From NCBI GenBank assembly GCA_039545315.1, contig BCIM01000003.1:1251637-1315636 (forward strand): DNA of 64,000 nucleotides, given 5' to 3'. Within the stretch, counting starts at the first letter, position 1, and each line of letters starts with the position of its first letter. The notes under the pieces were generated by a model. That model searched no databases and was not told where the DNA came from. It was given only the letters and a program-made list of their open reading frames with translations. Below are positions 11,126-23,586 of the stretch, in pieces. The stretch is from Kondoa malvinella (lineage: Eukaryota > Basidiomycota > Agaricostilbomycetes > Agaricostilbales > Kondoaceae). A program made the position numbers and the translations under genes.

Positions 11126-14100
11126 TCACTTGAGAGACATTAACCGTACAACAAGCGGCAACAATGCCACTGAATCTGAGCTCGCTGTATAGCTGACACA
11201 GTCTGTATGAATCGCCATGTTATGGTTGAAGTGTGCCTCGAACTTCTGGAGTGTTGAGTCTGCCTTGCTAAAGTTGATCTCTGACCAGTCGCCGCCGACT
11301 TGTTCAAGATCGCTCATGGCCTGTATTATCGCGTTACTGAAAAAGTTGCCAAAGCCAATGAACATGTTGCAGGTGGTGACAATCTTGTGCTGCATCTGAG
11401 ACATTGCAAAGCATAATGAGCAAATTGTGCACGCGTGAAGGAAGACCTGTCTCACCCTAAGTAGTCTCGAGTTGGTCAACATGCACTCATTCAAGCACGC
11501 ATCCAGAAAGTCCGAATGGTCTTTGAGCAGTCCATCAACTGTATCTGCCTTTGCCATCTTCTCCAGCAAGGAGCGCCAATTCGTCTCGAGAACCTCTGAC
11601 ACAGCAAAGCCATACATCTCCTTGACGAATTGCAGCATCTTTGTCCGCAGTGCTATTGACCGATTCTTCCACCTTTCGAGTTCAGGATAAGGGGATAGCT
11701 TTCGCCATGAAGGTGTTTTGGTTTGTTCTACCCAAAGCATGGTGAGCGTCTGTTCTAGATGCTTGAGCCGGAGTAGATGCCGGAAGATGAATTGGTATTT
11801 GAGAATCGTCTTGCGCGAGATGATGAGCGACAGCGGGAAGGTGACATGGTAATCCAGCGTCAGAGCGTCGATACCTAGCAGCGACAGTAAGAACTAGTCA
11901 AGCGACAGCATGACCACATACCGAGCAGCTCCTTTCGCTCTTCCTTGCCAGCAGCTTCTTCCCGCCTCATATCCTCTGCGTCGAGCGCATCACCGGGTCC
12001 ATCGTTCGGCTCATAGCCTTTGACGCTCACAACACGCATCAAGAGATCCGTAAGCGAATCAGCCATCAGAGCGACTTTGACATCTTCCTTGAAGGGGTCA
12101 CCGGAAGATGAGCTGCTTGGGTTCCGGATAGCGAGATCAAGTAAGCTCTGCAGCTTGGTGATGGAGACGTTCTTTGCCTTTTTACCGAGTTCATGAGAGG
12201 CGAGATCGAGAAAGTGGGTGAAGGAATCGCCTTGATCGAGAAAGAATTGATGCTTGATGGATTGTAAGCGGGGGATGAGCTGTTGATCTTGTACAAGAAG
12301 TTGTAACAAAGTACGGTTCGCGTATGTATACGCTGTATCGATGCGGTTGTAGAAGCTGCCAATCGGGTTAGTCTTTGAGCTAAACATCACAATTTCCTAC
12401 ACACCTTTCGTCGTCTATCCGCACGAGACCATCGCTTGCGACAACTTGAGGCGGGACTTTGACTTCCCTCCCACATTCTCGTATCACGTTCAGATACTTG
12501 CCAGCAAGCAATATCTTCCCTCTCCAAGGCTCCAGGAAATCCGGTACGACCGCACCTCCACCCAATCCCTTCTCTCTAGCCAATTTCCTACTGCTGACAT
12601 AACCACTTGCCGCAGATTTATTTCCACCCTGTTTATTGCTACTCGCATCCCGTAAAGTATACCTCCGCTCCCAATATTCATCTTCATAATCGCTTTCTAG
12701 CAGACCGCGCGAGATGGACTTTGTTTCTTTGATCAGGAACTCTTCATGCGGATCCACGAGAGCACCGTGACTGATCCATTGAACAAGCATATTCATATAC
12801 GGTTGGCTAGCTTTGAGTAACAGAGTCGAATAAAGTACAACAGCAGATGGATCGCCAGAATGAAGCTGTAAGCGTTCATAGATGACAGAGAGCGTTTCGC
12901 CGCCTTTGACTGGACCACCTGATCGCCAAACAGCAGCCAAATCGGCATCGGAAGAAGAATGTTTTAGGCCGTTGGGTTTGTTCATTTCCGACATGACGGC
13001 TTTGAGACCTTCTGCGCCTGGACCTGCGTAATCTGATTCATCATCTGATCCAAGTTGAGATCCGGATGCTGAAGAGGAGGAAGAAGGAGCAGGTTCTATG
13101 GGTGATGCCAATAGTTCGACGGTGAGTTGATGGATGAGTGAAAAAGTATGTAAAGTCGGGTGAATATGGTACCAAAAGCGCTGAAGTGTGAAGGAGGGTG
13201 AAGTGTTGAATTGATGTTCGATTTGCGCTAGAAGAGTAAGGTATTCGCGTAGAATGTCGCGAATGGCAGCGCATAGAGCGTGATTGATGAGACCGAATTG
13301 TAAATGTGATTGTTGGCTGACGAATGCTTCTATGGCAGTGTAGTGTGTTGCGAGAGGTAAGATACGCTCAGTCATGTTGCGCAGCGAGGGATCCAAAGCC
13401 GGCGAAATGACGAAACGGGCACCACTCAAGCGATCCAATTCGTCTTCAGGTGCATATTCTGGGTCAAATTCAATCAAGTCGCCTTCTATGCCCTGTTGTG
13501 GAGATAAGGATCTGCATTTCCAGACAGAGCAAGCGAAAGCACGGACCATTAGTACGAAGAGCAAATCTTCAACCAGCATTGCCTCTTGCATTTCTATGCT
13601 CACACCTTGTAGATCCAGCAGATCATCGTCTTGAGAGTCGACATCGGGCTCGACATCAGGTTCAAGCCAAAGATCATCTTGAAGCTTTGTCTCTTTGAGG
13701 CCGCTCGGCTTGTTTAGTGATTTGCGCAAGATGTTGGCTCGAGGAGAAGGCGGAGGTATTCTAGAGTTGAGAGGAGCAGCTATAAAGGCTTGTGTAGCGA
13801 TAAAGGAAGCCTCTTGTACAGGTTGTAGCTCTGGAACAGCTCTCGCTTTGCCTTTATCTCGAGGCATCCTAGTCGTGGGTCTCGCTCTCTCCTCGCTCGC
13901 AGCATCCTCCATGTTTGATCTAGATTGTCTATGAGATGTTGCTGCGGCTGAAGGAGGTCTGGCAAGGTGTGCATTGTTGCTCGCGATAGTTGAGGCATCA
14001 CTTGATTTCCGCGTCGCAGATTGCAAATTCAAAGATATTTTGTCAAGTTGCTTTGCAGACAATCCACCAAAGCGTGCGTTAGATCCCTTGAGCAGTCCAG

Positions 14101-14206
14101 GTGTAGCGAGGATGTTGTCTCTATTGATGCTCGACGCGACAGACGCTGGTCTTTCTCTGCCTGAATGCATACTGGATCTTGACGACGGCCTCTCTCTCGT
14201 CGACAT
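11126..14206 (-). CDS. Gamma-tubulin complex component 2 (GCP2/Spc97/Alp4)
   Basis: Subunit of the gamma-tubulin small complex that nucleates microtubules at the spindle pole body. The N-terminal ~190 residues are Ser/Arg-rich and disordered. The GRIP1 region starts at MLVEDLLFVLM-GIEGDLIEF, with LPLATHYTAIEAFVSQQSHL, ALCAAIRDILREYLTLLAQIE, VLYSTLLLKASQPYMNMLVQW, FLEPWRGKILLAGKYLNVIR. GRIP2 follows: ALTLDYHVTFPLSLIISRKT, ILKYQFIFRHLL, HLEQTLTMLWVEQ, MLQFVKEMYGFAVSEVLETN, DFLDACLNECMLTN and the end LLPLVVRLMSL. The first ATG in frame is 14206; a longer frame upstream has no ATG. The C-terminal block is cut by at least five introns. It converges with APC10 (75 nt between stops). Length is about 900 residues, usual for GCP2. 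Confidence 0.9.
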
Positions 14207-14458
14207 GCTTGAAATGATGCTGTAGCGGTTGCTGGTCAACTTTGGACGCGGTGCATGAAACCTTCTTGACTTCTCCCTTCATTCAGCCTCCAATAGGTGT
14301 TTGTTGTTGTGGTGCTTCGCTCACTTGGAACAAACAGTCACTTGTATACCCACCCTTTCGCCTGTCCTTACTGATACCACGCAATGCTTCGAGACGCGTA
14401 AAATATATACCTGTTTTGACGACAATCTCACGAACGCCTGTATAACACGATTGCCAAG
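14207..14458. promoter_or_regulatory. Divergent promoter of GCP2 and the GAR-domain gene
   Basis: 252 bp separate the start codons of two microtubule-related genes transcribed away from each other. A shared promoter could co-regulate a microtubule nucleator and a microtubule-binding protein (inference). No specific factor-binding motif stands out by eye. Confidence 0.4.
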
Positions 14459-17400
14459 ATGGCCTCTTTGCAAGTCAAAGACCTTAGAGATCTGTCGGTC
14501 ATCACCATCCTGTCGGTGGAAGGATCGCTGAATCAAAGGCGGATTACAGGGCAACCTTCTCAAAACAGCAAAGCAAAATACAAGACTTTATATGTTCTCT
14601 CAAGGCTCTGGGCACTCTGAGACCTCTAGTACCTGCTCCACCTGCTCGTAGCACAATCACAAAAGCCAAATTAGGCGTATGGATGGCAGAAATTGATGCC
14701 CTACACGTCGAACTCGATCAGCTGGAGACGGGCGATCTAGGCAGATTGAGGCATTTGGCCAAAGTCGCTTCGGAGAAGACTGATGGTTTGGCTCCTCAAG
14801 AGGTTGATCTGGTCGAATTGGTCCTCCAAACACTCTTTAGCTTGGATCAGCTGTTTCACCTCATGCGCTCAAGATCTAGAAACCTTGACCTGCTCACTCT
14901 CAGGATCCAGTGCGTCCATTGTTGTATCTTCAGATCAAACGTGATAGGTATTCCAGATGGGATGAACAATGCGCAGCCATTGAGAAAGAAGCGACAGCTT
15001 TAACGCTAGACGTACCCAAATTCATACGTAAAGCTCGCTGGGTCATACCGGACGAGGCCACACTACAACGATCTCGTCGGACCTCTGGTCATTCACCTAC
15101 CAAATCACCCAGTCTATTAGGACCAACAGCTCGGAATTCCCCTCTAGGCGGTGGTCAAACTTCTTCCATCATGGCTCGAAGAATGCGTCAAGACATCCTT
15201 CTTCTTGATCAAGCTCGTCATAATCAACGCATACATTCTCTATCTCATGCTTTGGTTCCTGCAGCTGGCAAGACGCTAGACAAGATGATTGATCTTTCAC
15301 CTGTGCGATTGCCGGATTCGTTCTTGGACGTGCAGGAAAAACTAGAGGATGAGACTGCAGCTTATACACGTGGTTTGGCATCGTTCTTGAGTGGGCTGGT
15401 AGGGCAGTGGAAAGCGGCAGATGAGATTTATTGGTCCGCGATTGAAAATGTGGAGATGAAGGCTGAAGAGGTGCAGCGAGAAGTCTCTGCTGCGCTATTG
15501 AGGGAGCCGGATGAAGAGATGGCAGGCTTCTTTCAGGCTCAGTATATCGAGCTGGACAACCTTCTCCGACGCTTGCACAAACAGACCGATCTCATTGCTC
15601 GCCCTCAGCATCCCTCTTCGCCTGAACAACCATCTGAAACTGAAGCTCTAATCATATGTCTAAACCAGGCGCTTGAAAAGGCAGCGACTAGTCTATCGAA
15701 ATTGTCCGACCTGATCAAGACCTATCGAGGCGCAGCATCAGCTTTGAACAAATGCATCAAGTACAAAGCAGCCTGTGAAGCCGGTACAGAAACTTTCAAT
15801 GCTCTCAGTCGATCTCTCGCCAGCACTTTTTCAACTTTACCAGCACTAAACAACGAAAGCTGCGTCGAACAAACAGACCCGCAAGAACCGTTTACCTTCA
15901 CCAAACTTTCTCAGATTTCTGCTCGGGTTCGCGCTGAGACGGCTGAAGCTCAAGTCCTCAACAAAGACGCCAGTGCTGCTCTTGTCGAACTGTGGAAAGT
16001 CAGCGGCGTGGATCCGAATGTCAAGCGCTCTTTGCGTGATGGAGCTCAATTGCTTTTGGATGCTTCGAATCGCGCCAACGGGCTTGTCAAGCAATCAGAT
16101 CAGACTCGTTTGATTCTTGATCTCGTCCGTAACTTTCAGAGAACGGTTGAAGGTTGCTTTGAGGAGATCCGAATTGCGAGAGAAGGGTTGCGAAAGGAGG
16201 TCAGCAAGGCGTATTGGTCCCCTGAGAAGGGCAAGAGCAGGGATGTGGTCGATATACGAGCCTCTCTGGACCGTCTACGGAACCTGATTGATGATCGACT
16301 GCTGCCGCCTATGATGCAAGCTGATGCCCTTGAATTGAAGACTCTACATCCTCGACTTTTCAGCTACCTTGAGTTGGGCGCTTCCAGAATCCGGGAAAAG
16401 TTCGAAGGCGTCTTACAGCTCATGAATCAACATCGAAACGCCTGTGTGCAAGCCGAAGAAGCGAATCAAGTGATGCAGACCATCCTGTCAGCTCAAGAGG
16501 GACTAGCCCAGCTCTTCTCCCGCGCCGCCGATATCGTTCGACGCGACCACATTTCGCAGGATGAGCTCGCTTCATTCGAGCAAGACCTGTCTGCTCAAAC
16601 TACTGCTGTCAACAATATGTCCGATACGCATCGCCGAGTTAGCATGATAGCAACCCAGACAGCCTCGACACATCCGGATGCAATACTGCCGCTCGCTACT
16701 GCTTCAGCTTCATTTGCCCTCAAAGTGATCTTGAAGCCGGTCGCTGGTAGTTCTCCTCCTGGGCAAAACCTCTCTGACATGGAACTACATGACGAAGTAG
16801 TCAGAAGTGCTATCAACTCTCGCCATCTGCACTTGGCCTCGCAAGTGAAGGAGTGTCAAGAGCTGATCGATCGACTGCGAAGACTGAAGACCATCACCGA
16901 TTTCGATACGGATGTCTCAGCGATACGACAGCTACAAAAGTCTCTCTTGTGCTCGTTTGAGCGTACATGCGCAGACTCCGCAACATCGCTCGATCGCGCG
17001 CTCACAACGCTCGGAGATCTAGCTACGCAAGCCAATGAATGCTTAGCTAGTCTTGTGACTGCTCAGGCTCGCTTTGACGAGCTTGCCAAAGCTATCCCTT
17101 CGCGTCATTCCGCAAGCAACTTTCCCGACGAACGTTCCGTCGTCATCGACTCCAGACGGTTAGAGCTAGACGGCTTGTCGACGGAAGGCAGAAAGCTTCT
17201 ATCCGATATCAAAGCACAGCAGCAGGAGATTGAAGCGAAGCTCTCAGCGGAAGAGCGGGATTTCCAAGCTAGACTATCAGCGGAAAAGCAGGAGCAAGAA
17301 GACAGCGCTCGACAAGAAAGAGAAGCAGTTGCCACAGCAACAAAGCTCGAACAAGACCGAGCAGATCAGATCCTAGCTCTTGCTAGCCTAGCTGAGCAGG

Positions 17401-20400
17401 CCGGCCAATTGCATGAGCGAATTGAAGACCAGGCTAGCGAGCTCGCCTTCATCAGGGAAGGGATCAATGGCCTGACTGTAAGCTACATTGTTCATTCTCA
17501 GATCGTTGTTTGACTCTCTACGGCAGCATTCGTCCGAAGAAGAACAGCTCCAGCAGCTGGAAGATCGCTTGGCAACTGTTCAGGCTTCAACTGAAGCTAT
17601 AACCCTCCTAAAGCAACAACTGGATCAAGCCCTATCTTCAGACATCATCCTAGTAGCTGCAGCCTCTCATACAGAGAAGCACTCCTCGATTTCAGCCTCA
17701 TGTATTCGAGTATCCGAAGCATCGCAGGATCTACGAGCTAGCCATCATGAAGCTCGAGCGGCGCTATCAGCAGCATGGCAGATAGTCGTGGCATTCAAGC
17801 AACAACAACAAGACATTGCTGCCATGAAGACCGAACGACAGCGCAAGGAGAATCTTCTCAACGAAGTTTGCGAACATCGGGAGTTCCTGTACGGCCTGCT
17901 TGGCCCCATCGAGGAATCGATATCCAAACCCGATTTGCTTATGTCCGGCACTCAAGAATGGTCTGCCCAATATGAATCGCTTACAAAGTCTTTGGACGAA
18001 GCTGCAAAATCGTTCCGACAATTTCACAGCAAGCTGAGCACTTATCAAACAGAAATTAGCTCGGATCAAGCCGAAAGTCGTGACAAGCTGGAAGAGCTAT
18101 TGGCATCGCGTGACGAGATCGCTCTTAGGCTTAAGAACCATCAGCAAGCTTTCAAAGATATACCTAGCCGCCGCAAGACTGCTCTAGCCGATCAAGAGAC
18201 CCGGCGAGCAAACGAAGCGCGAGAGTTAGAGTTTGCAAGGCGGAAGGCAGAAGCTTTGGCTGCACAAGAAGCGGCTTGGGCTCAACAGTTCGAAGAGACC
18301 GTCGACGAGATCAAGGGCGTACACGAGCTCTGTGTTGCCTGTCAATCTACTCTCACAGACTTGGCCGCTTTCTATGTCAAGGAAGAGTACTACGCAGACT
18401 TGGCAACTCCAACAGAACTTCTTGAAGACAAATTGGAGACAGTCCGCACGCTTCAGGGACGATGTCTTGATCTTCAACAAGCCCTTCAGATGCTGCGCAC
18501 AGAGAAACCAGCCAGTTCAGCAGCGGTCGATACATCAGATATTTCCCTCAAACTAGCGGAATCTATAGCTGTCTTATCTGCTGTCAACAATGAGGGTCAA
18601 GCTTTCCGAGAACGAATCTCCTTCCTCTCCAGCATCAAGCCTACTACGAGTCCATCGGTAAACTCGGATGACCCTTTTAGCGACGCTGGTCTGCCCAAAA
18701 GCTCAAGCCAACCTTCGATCCGGCTGCAAGCGGAAAACGCGAATCCGTGTGCAGCCGCAGGCTCTTTGTACAGACTCAACTCGTTACGTGAACACCTTGG
18801 CGAGCTGGATGTCGATCAAGTTACAAGTTTGAAGAGGTCTGTGGGATACACATCCCTTCCCAACATCGACGAAGCCAGCAAGCTCGAACGCCAATTGTCC
18901 CTTGTCGCCTCGCAATTCAGTAGTCTTCGTGCCGATGGCTTAGTGTCTGACCAAGAAGACTCGCTGACGGAAGAATTGCAGAACAAGACCCGTCAAGTTG
19001 CGCAGTATACTCGACTGGCTCGCTTCAAGATGCAAGCAGATACTTGTAATACCATGTATGTGACAGCTTTGATTGCGTTCTCTCCCATATCTGATGGTCT
19101 ACAGATTGAGCGACTTGCTTGAAGCGATCGATAATCACTCTTACACAAGCACGCCGAATATCGGCTCTGATACAGTCAATCCTCATGAAGCTACTCAGAG
19201 CTATACTGTCCTACATGAAGCACTGCGAGGTGCCTCACTAGCTATGAGCGATTTGGATGAGGCCTCTCGACCCGTGCAAGACGATGAGCGAGTTGCCCTG
19301 AGCTTGAAACGCATCGATACAGGTCAGCGGTAGCGAGATTTCCGCTTGTGCTTGCTGACATGTATAGTACAGTGTGGCAAGAGATGAGCAGTCTAGCGGC
19401 TGAAAAGCTTCAAGATGAGCCAACAGAAAGTCACAAGAAGACGCCCTCAGTCGACTCTGGCTGTTCGGTCACCACCAGATCGGTTTCTGATAGTCGGTCA
19501 ATCTATAGAGCGAGGGTACCTCTGGTCGAGAAAAGGTCGATTTCAGCCTCTACATCCATGTCCCGGATTCCGACACTCTCGACTCGAACACGAACCCTCA
19601 GTCAAAAGTCATCTTTACGACAATCGCAATCAATGCGCTCTTTCGCATCCGTCAGCGAGATTGATGAGTTTGGACAGATGAAATCGTCACGACCGCCTTC
19701 AAGCAGAAGTGCAGCTGCCAACTCTATAGCTACTCCGATACGTAGACGATATGGCTCCATTGGAGTGAAGCCGACGAATGCAGCGCTTTCTCCATCTTCA
19801 ACCCTCAGCTCGTCAACTGGGTCGATAAGGAAATCTTCTTCGATCAGAAGTGTATCGCAACTCAGCGCCAGTGCTAGCATGCGACGCAGTTCATCAGCTA
19901 AAAGTTTGCACGAAGTACCAAAGACATTCTACAAGGCAAGCAAGCACCGGACGCTGGACAAGGAGATTGCCCGGATAGTGAGTGGGATTTGTCAAGTCCA
20001 TTCGCCTACTGACCCCGTGTAGGTCAACGATATACCGGTAGAGATACCTATCGCTCCTCATCGTGACGACTATCAGGACAGCAGCGGCCGATATGTGATT
20101 GCCGGCAAACTGTATTACTGCAGAATTCTCCGCTCTTCTGCTGTTATGGTCAGGTGAGATTACAGCAGCAATACTATATGAGCTGTGACTGACATCTTGC
20201 GCAGGGTCGGCGGAGGGTGGACGAATCTGGACGACTTTTTGCACAATCACTTTGCGCATCTGTACAAAGATCGGCAGGATGCGCCTGGAACCATCAAGAA
20301 GAGCTCGCCTGGGCTCAGCAGTGCTCGTGTTAGTGTTGGAAGAAGAGTCTCTGGCCCGAGCGATGCTGCTGCTCTGGCAATGCTCATCCCAAGCAACGAC

Positions 20401-20427
20401 GGTTCGCCAGGCACGCGATGGAGATGA
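14459..20427 (+). CDS. Giant coiled-coil protein, tentative Kar9-like N-terminus, C-terminal GAR (GAS2-related) domain
   Basis: Predicted microtubule-associated scaffold of about 1,850 residues. The N-terminus reads MASLQVKDLRDLATF, then a helical block with VPAPPARSTITKAKLGVWMA, FSLDQLFHLMRSRSRNLDLL and ALTLDVPKFIRKARWV, resembling fungal Kar9 cortical/spindle-orientation proteins (tentative). A long spectrin-like or coiled-coil central region follows (about residues 250-1450), including a charged DFQARLSAEKQEQEDSARQE stretch. Next is a Ser/Arg-rich basic region (19500-19900) like those that bind microtubules or EB1. The C-terminus holds the GAR core YCRILRSSAVMVRVGGGW-TNLDDFL, diagnostic for GAS2/spectraplakin microtubule-binding domains. 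Introns near 14503-14567, 14909-14956, 17479-17526, 19058-19106, 19331-19371, 19979-20023 and 20156-20205 join the frames. An SxIP-like EB1 motif is possible in SMSRIPTLS (near 19560). Confidence 0.8.
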
Positions 20428-20595
20428 ATGGACTCTTTGGTATTTGTGATTTGTGCTAGGGCTTGAGATGCTGTTCAGTTCAGTCTTGTTGTATTTAACT
20501 TTATTAGGCATGTGATCGAAATGGCTCCGGGCATCAAGATCATGATCTGCATGTCGGTCTTGACCGCTCTTGTCCAAAACTGCCATATAACAAAA

Positions 20596-21424
20596 ATGTC
20601 GTCGTTCATGGATTCCTACAACTACAGCTTGATGGCTGTTCCTGCCAGCTGGCTCGTTGCGAGTGAGTTGAAATTCGAAATCTGATCGTCATTTTCGCAT
20701 GAACTGATATTGGCACTCTCACTACTAGTGAGTGCTCATTTCTATGCCATTTCGTCGGTTTCCTTTCCCGGCCACCTGCGTTCATTGTCCTGAACGCGCT
20801 GCAGTCTCATGGGCAAGCAGTTCCACAATTCTGCGTATGTGAAATGCTTGCTTGTATGCGTACGGATCATGTCTGAACTGTCTTGCAGCCCGCGCCAGTC
20901 TTTGGCAGCTATTCAGCGCATCGAAAAGCCCTCTGCGGTTCAAAGGCAAATCATGCGAGCAGAGGCTGCGAACGTAAGCCATGTTGTATCGCACCAAGTC
21001 TGCGCGCCGAATTGATGTCGGTTCAGATGAACGGATTCGAGGGCATGGGTCTCTTTGCCGCTGGTCAGTCTCGCTTGTCGTAGGCAATGCTCATGCTCAT
21101 GCGCATCCTCACAGGTGTTGTCGCGATGAACATCGCCAAGGTATGCTCTTCCGTAGTCGTCGGTGTTTTCGCTCATGTGTTTCAGCTGCCCGCCTCTACT
21201 GCCAACACGCTCACTTTCAGCTACCTGGGCAGCCGAGTGTTGTTCAACCTGTTGTACATCTTTGTCGAGTCAGACTCTCTTGCCAACCTTCGCAGTATCG
21301 TCTACGTTGGCGGCATCGGTCTCGTCTGTGAGCCATAGCCTTGCCAGCCACCCGTGTCTTACTAATCCCTGGTGAAGCTACCATGTTCATCAAGGCTGGT
21401 ATGGCCATGCAGAATGTGTGGTAA
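20596..21424 (+). CDS. MAPEG-family membrane protein
   Basis: Membrane-associated protein of eicosanoid/glutathione metabolism type, a four-helix microsomal protein often with glutathione transferase or peroxidase activity. Joined exons read MSSFMDSYNYSLMAVPASWL, SAHFYAISLMGKQFHNSAPR, QSLAAIQRIEKPSAVQRQIM, RAEAANMNGFEGMGLFAAGV, AMNIAKLPASTANTLTFSYL, GSRVLFNLLYIF, LANLRSIVYVGGIGLV and the end FIKAGMAMQNVW. The family hallmarks are R-A-x-x-A-x-x-N-x-x-E-x-x-x-x-F plus the later SRVLFNLLYI. About six introns are needed. Start: ATG 20596 fits the usual short N-terminus; an in-frame ATG at 20521 would add 25 residues, including a hydrophobic run. It converges with the CipC-like gene. Confidence 0.85.
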
Positions 21425-21639
21425 AAAGGTGACTTTCAAGATGTTGCTGCTTATAATTTTGCTCATCGTAAATTGCCGTCAGGACCAAATGCAGATTGTA
21501 TTGCTCGCACAATTGCAGAATATCATCTATTGACGAAACTCGCACATCAATGCAGCGAAGCTGAACGCGCAGCATCATAAAAATGTCATCCTTGCATAGC
21601 TTGCTAATCATAAAGGCATCCAACGTGCCGATCTGAGCA

Positions 21640-22375
21640 TCAATAATTGCCCTGTCCGAATTGGTTGTCGGCAACCTGTCTTCGAATGAGTACGTTTCGC
21701 GACTGATACGAACGAAACTGACCTGGTAAGCTTGCTCTCTTCCTCGGTGCTTGGCTTGCTCTCGGTCGACAAAGTCGAGACCCGAAGCGGCATGAGTATA
21801 GCAAGAGACGATCGTTTGCATCATTTACCCTTAGTTTCGACCTCGCGATCCACAAAGGCACCTGTGTCAACGTGAGCAGCACGCTTGAGAGTGGATATCT
21901 GTTTGCATACCGACGAAGCCAGCCAGGATGTCCTTGGCCTAGATAAAGTGTCAAGAGCGAGCGAATAGCTTTCTTTAAGGCCTACCTCAGTGTACGTCTC
22001 TGGCTGGCCTTGGTTTTGACACTAGAGGGAGACCGATGAGTCTGATATCGTCTGCTCAACGTCAAGGTGGACGTACATGAGCTTGATAAGCCTCTGTGAA
22101 TACATTCAGCATTGCGGTCCAAGCAGATTTGATAGCCTCACTCTCAGCTTCAAAGGCAGCGGCTCCCGCAATCAACTCGTGTGAGAACTAAAAAGGACAG
22201 CTTTAGCCAGGTTACTTGTCAAGATGAAGGAGGTTGACCTTTGACTTGTGTTCCTGCGAACCATCGTGTTGCTGGAATTGCTGATAAGCTTGATCCTGTT
22301 CGGAGTCGTCTGTGCGCATATCAGCTACGAGTGACAGAGGGATGGACCGAAGAGCGTACGATGAAAGAAGCCCAT
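21640..22375 (-). CDS. CipC-like protein (DUF3759) with an apparent non-AG 3' splice site
   Basis: Member of the fungal CipC/DUF3759 family, known as stress- or antibiotic-induced proteins of unknown biochemical role. Exons read MGFFHHDSEQDQAYQQFQQH, DGSQEHKSK-FSHELIAGAAAFEAE, AMLNVFTEAYQAH, QGQPETYTE-AKDILAGFVG, AFVDREVETKG, LDFVDREQAKHRGREQAYQ and VADNQFGQGNY. The FSHELIAGAAAFEA, AKDILAGF and ETKGLDFVDREQAK blocks are diagnostic. Seven introns interrupt about 130 codons. Six have GT-AG ends, but the one between ETKG and LDFV (21782-21828, 47 nt) has a good GTAAAT donor and ends in GG, with no AG before the conserved exon. Either an unusual acceptor is used, or this is a sequence error or a mutation. 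Confidence 0.8.
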
Positions 22376-22869
22376 GCTTGCTGATAATGATCTGGACTAG
22401 AGCGCACGGGAAGTGGTAGTAGAGGACACAAGGGTGCGATATGCCTTATATAGCTTGAGAAGAGGCGCTGCCAGGCCTCGTGCGGCCTTTAATAAGACAG
22501 CGGCCAGACAGATTTAGACACAGTGACACAACAGAGGTATCGAGACGCGGCCGATACAACGGTCACCCAATCGTTCTGGATATGGCAATCAGGGAGACTG
22601 AAGGGCAGTTCTCTTGTGTCTAGCTTGATTGCGCCAACATCTGAGCGAACTGCGAAAGACATTATCACTTGAACAGCGACGAGATCCAAGCACGTTTGAC
22701 AAGTTCAGGCAGCCAATGAGCAGGCCAGATAGACTTGGCTTGAGCAGTCTGTCTTCTAGATCTCTTCTGACCGCTCTCTTGTCGAATGTCTCCCGTCAAA
22801 GGCCAAATTCTTTAACACGTCGCTCTTCTGCTCTGCTGTGTTCGGCTGGCCGCTATCCAGAAGGGCATC

Positions 22870-23357
22870 TCACTCCTCTGCCAGCTTCATGTGGGTATTC
22901 CTTGCTCTCGAATCTGGTATACAACGACTCGTCTTCAGCGGATGACCTGTCGACGCGAGCGAAACATAAATCTTCATGCCCACTATCCACACATGGAGCA
23001 GGGAGACTTGACATTCATTGCAAATCGACTGTACTAACAAAAGATCGCCATCTACCCAGGGAAACAAGAAGACGATTGAAAGGCTGTGTAGACCATAGAC
23101 AAGGTGCCATGTGATCTGTAGACCGATTAATGGTTGTATGGCCTGTGCAATGCTCATCAGCTCGTCATATGTAATCATCCTTGATAGCGAGACTGACCTG
23201 ACTCGGAAGCTGTCCAGCGTATAATGCTGTAGCCATCTGTTGCATGTTACTCAAGGACCGCTACAGATCTGAACCGATAGGACACTATAGCGAAAGGCTT
23301 CATTAGTTGAAGAGATGAGCAGCCGAGCTGACGACTCACCCAAGCCCGTGCAGTCAT
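22870..23357 (-). CDS. Weak gene model, unknown protein with hydrophobic segment
   Basis: A possible three-exon gene: ATG 23357 (MTARAW), intron with donor gtgagtcg and acceptor before an ATGGCTACAGC exon (MATALYAGQLPSQ), then a 55-nt intron and a last exon with AIQPLIGLQITWHLVYG and HSLSIVFLFPWVDGDLLLVQ. Both introns have canonical ends and typical length, and the frame stays open to TGA 22870. The hydrophobic stretch could be a membrane segment or just composition. No family was recognised and no residue pattern looks conserved, so this may not be a gene. Confidence 0.25.
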
Positions 23358-23528
23358 GTTGACATGGCCCTACGCTTCAGATACTCATTGTATTGTTCGG
23401 AACGTAAAAGTAGTCGTAAAGTCTGGCGCTTGATGCTGTTGACCAAAGTCGCGCACTTCCAGCTCTTGACCATTGCTCCGCTACTCATAAGTCCCAGTCA
23501 CTCGCCTTCTCAGCTCGGACATACCCGG

Positions 23529-23586
23529 CAGCTGCTAATCATCGACCTTCCATCATCCAGCTGCTCATCATCGACCTTCCATCATT
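23529..23586. repeat. 29-bp direct tandem duplication
   Basis: Two adjacent 29-bp units beginning CAGCTGCT(A/C)ATCATCGACC, identical apart from two positions, followed by the first 7 bases of a third. The repeat lies in a CT-rich region without a confident gene. Confidence 0.75.

Noticed and set aside
22629..23114. 161-codon plus-strand ORF
   Set aside because: Ser/Arg/Leu-rich random-looking composition, single exon, no conserved motif, and it overlaps a weak minus model with proper splice sites.
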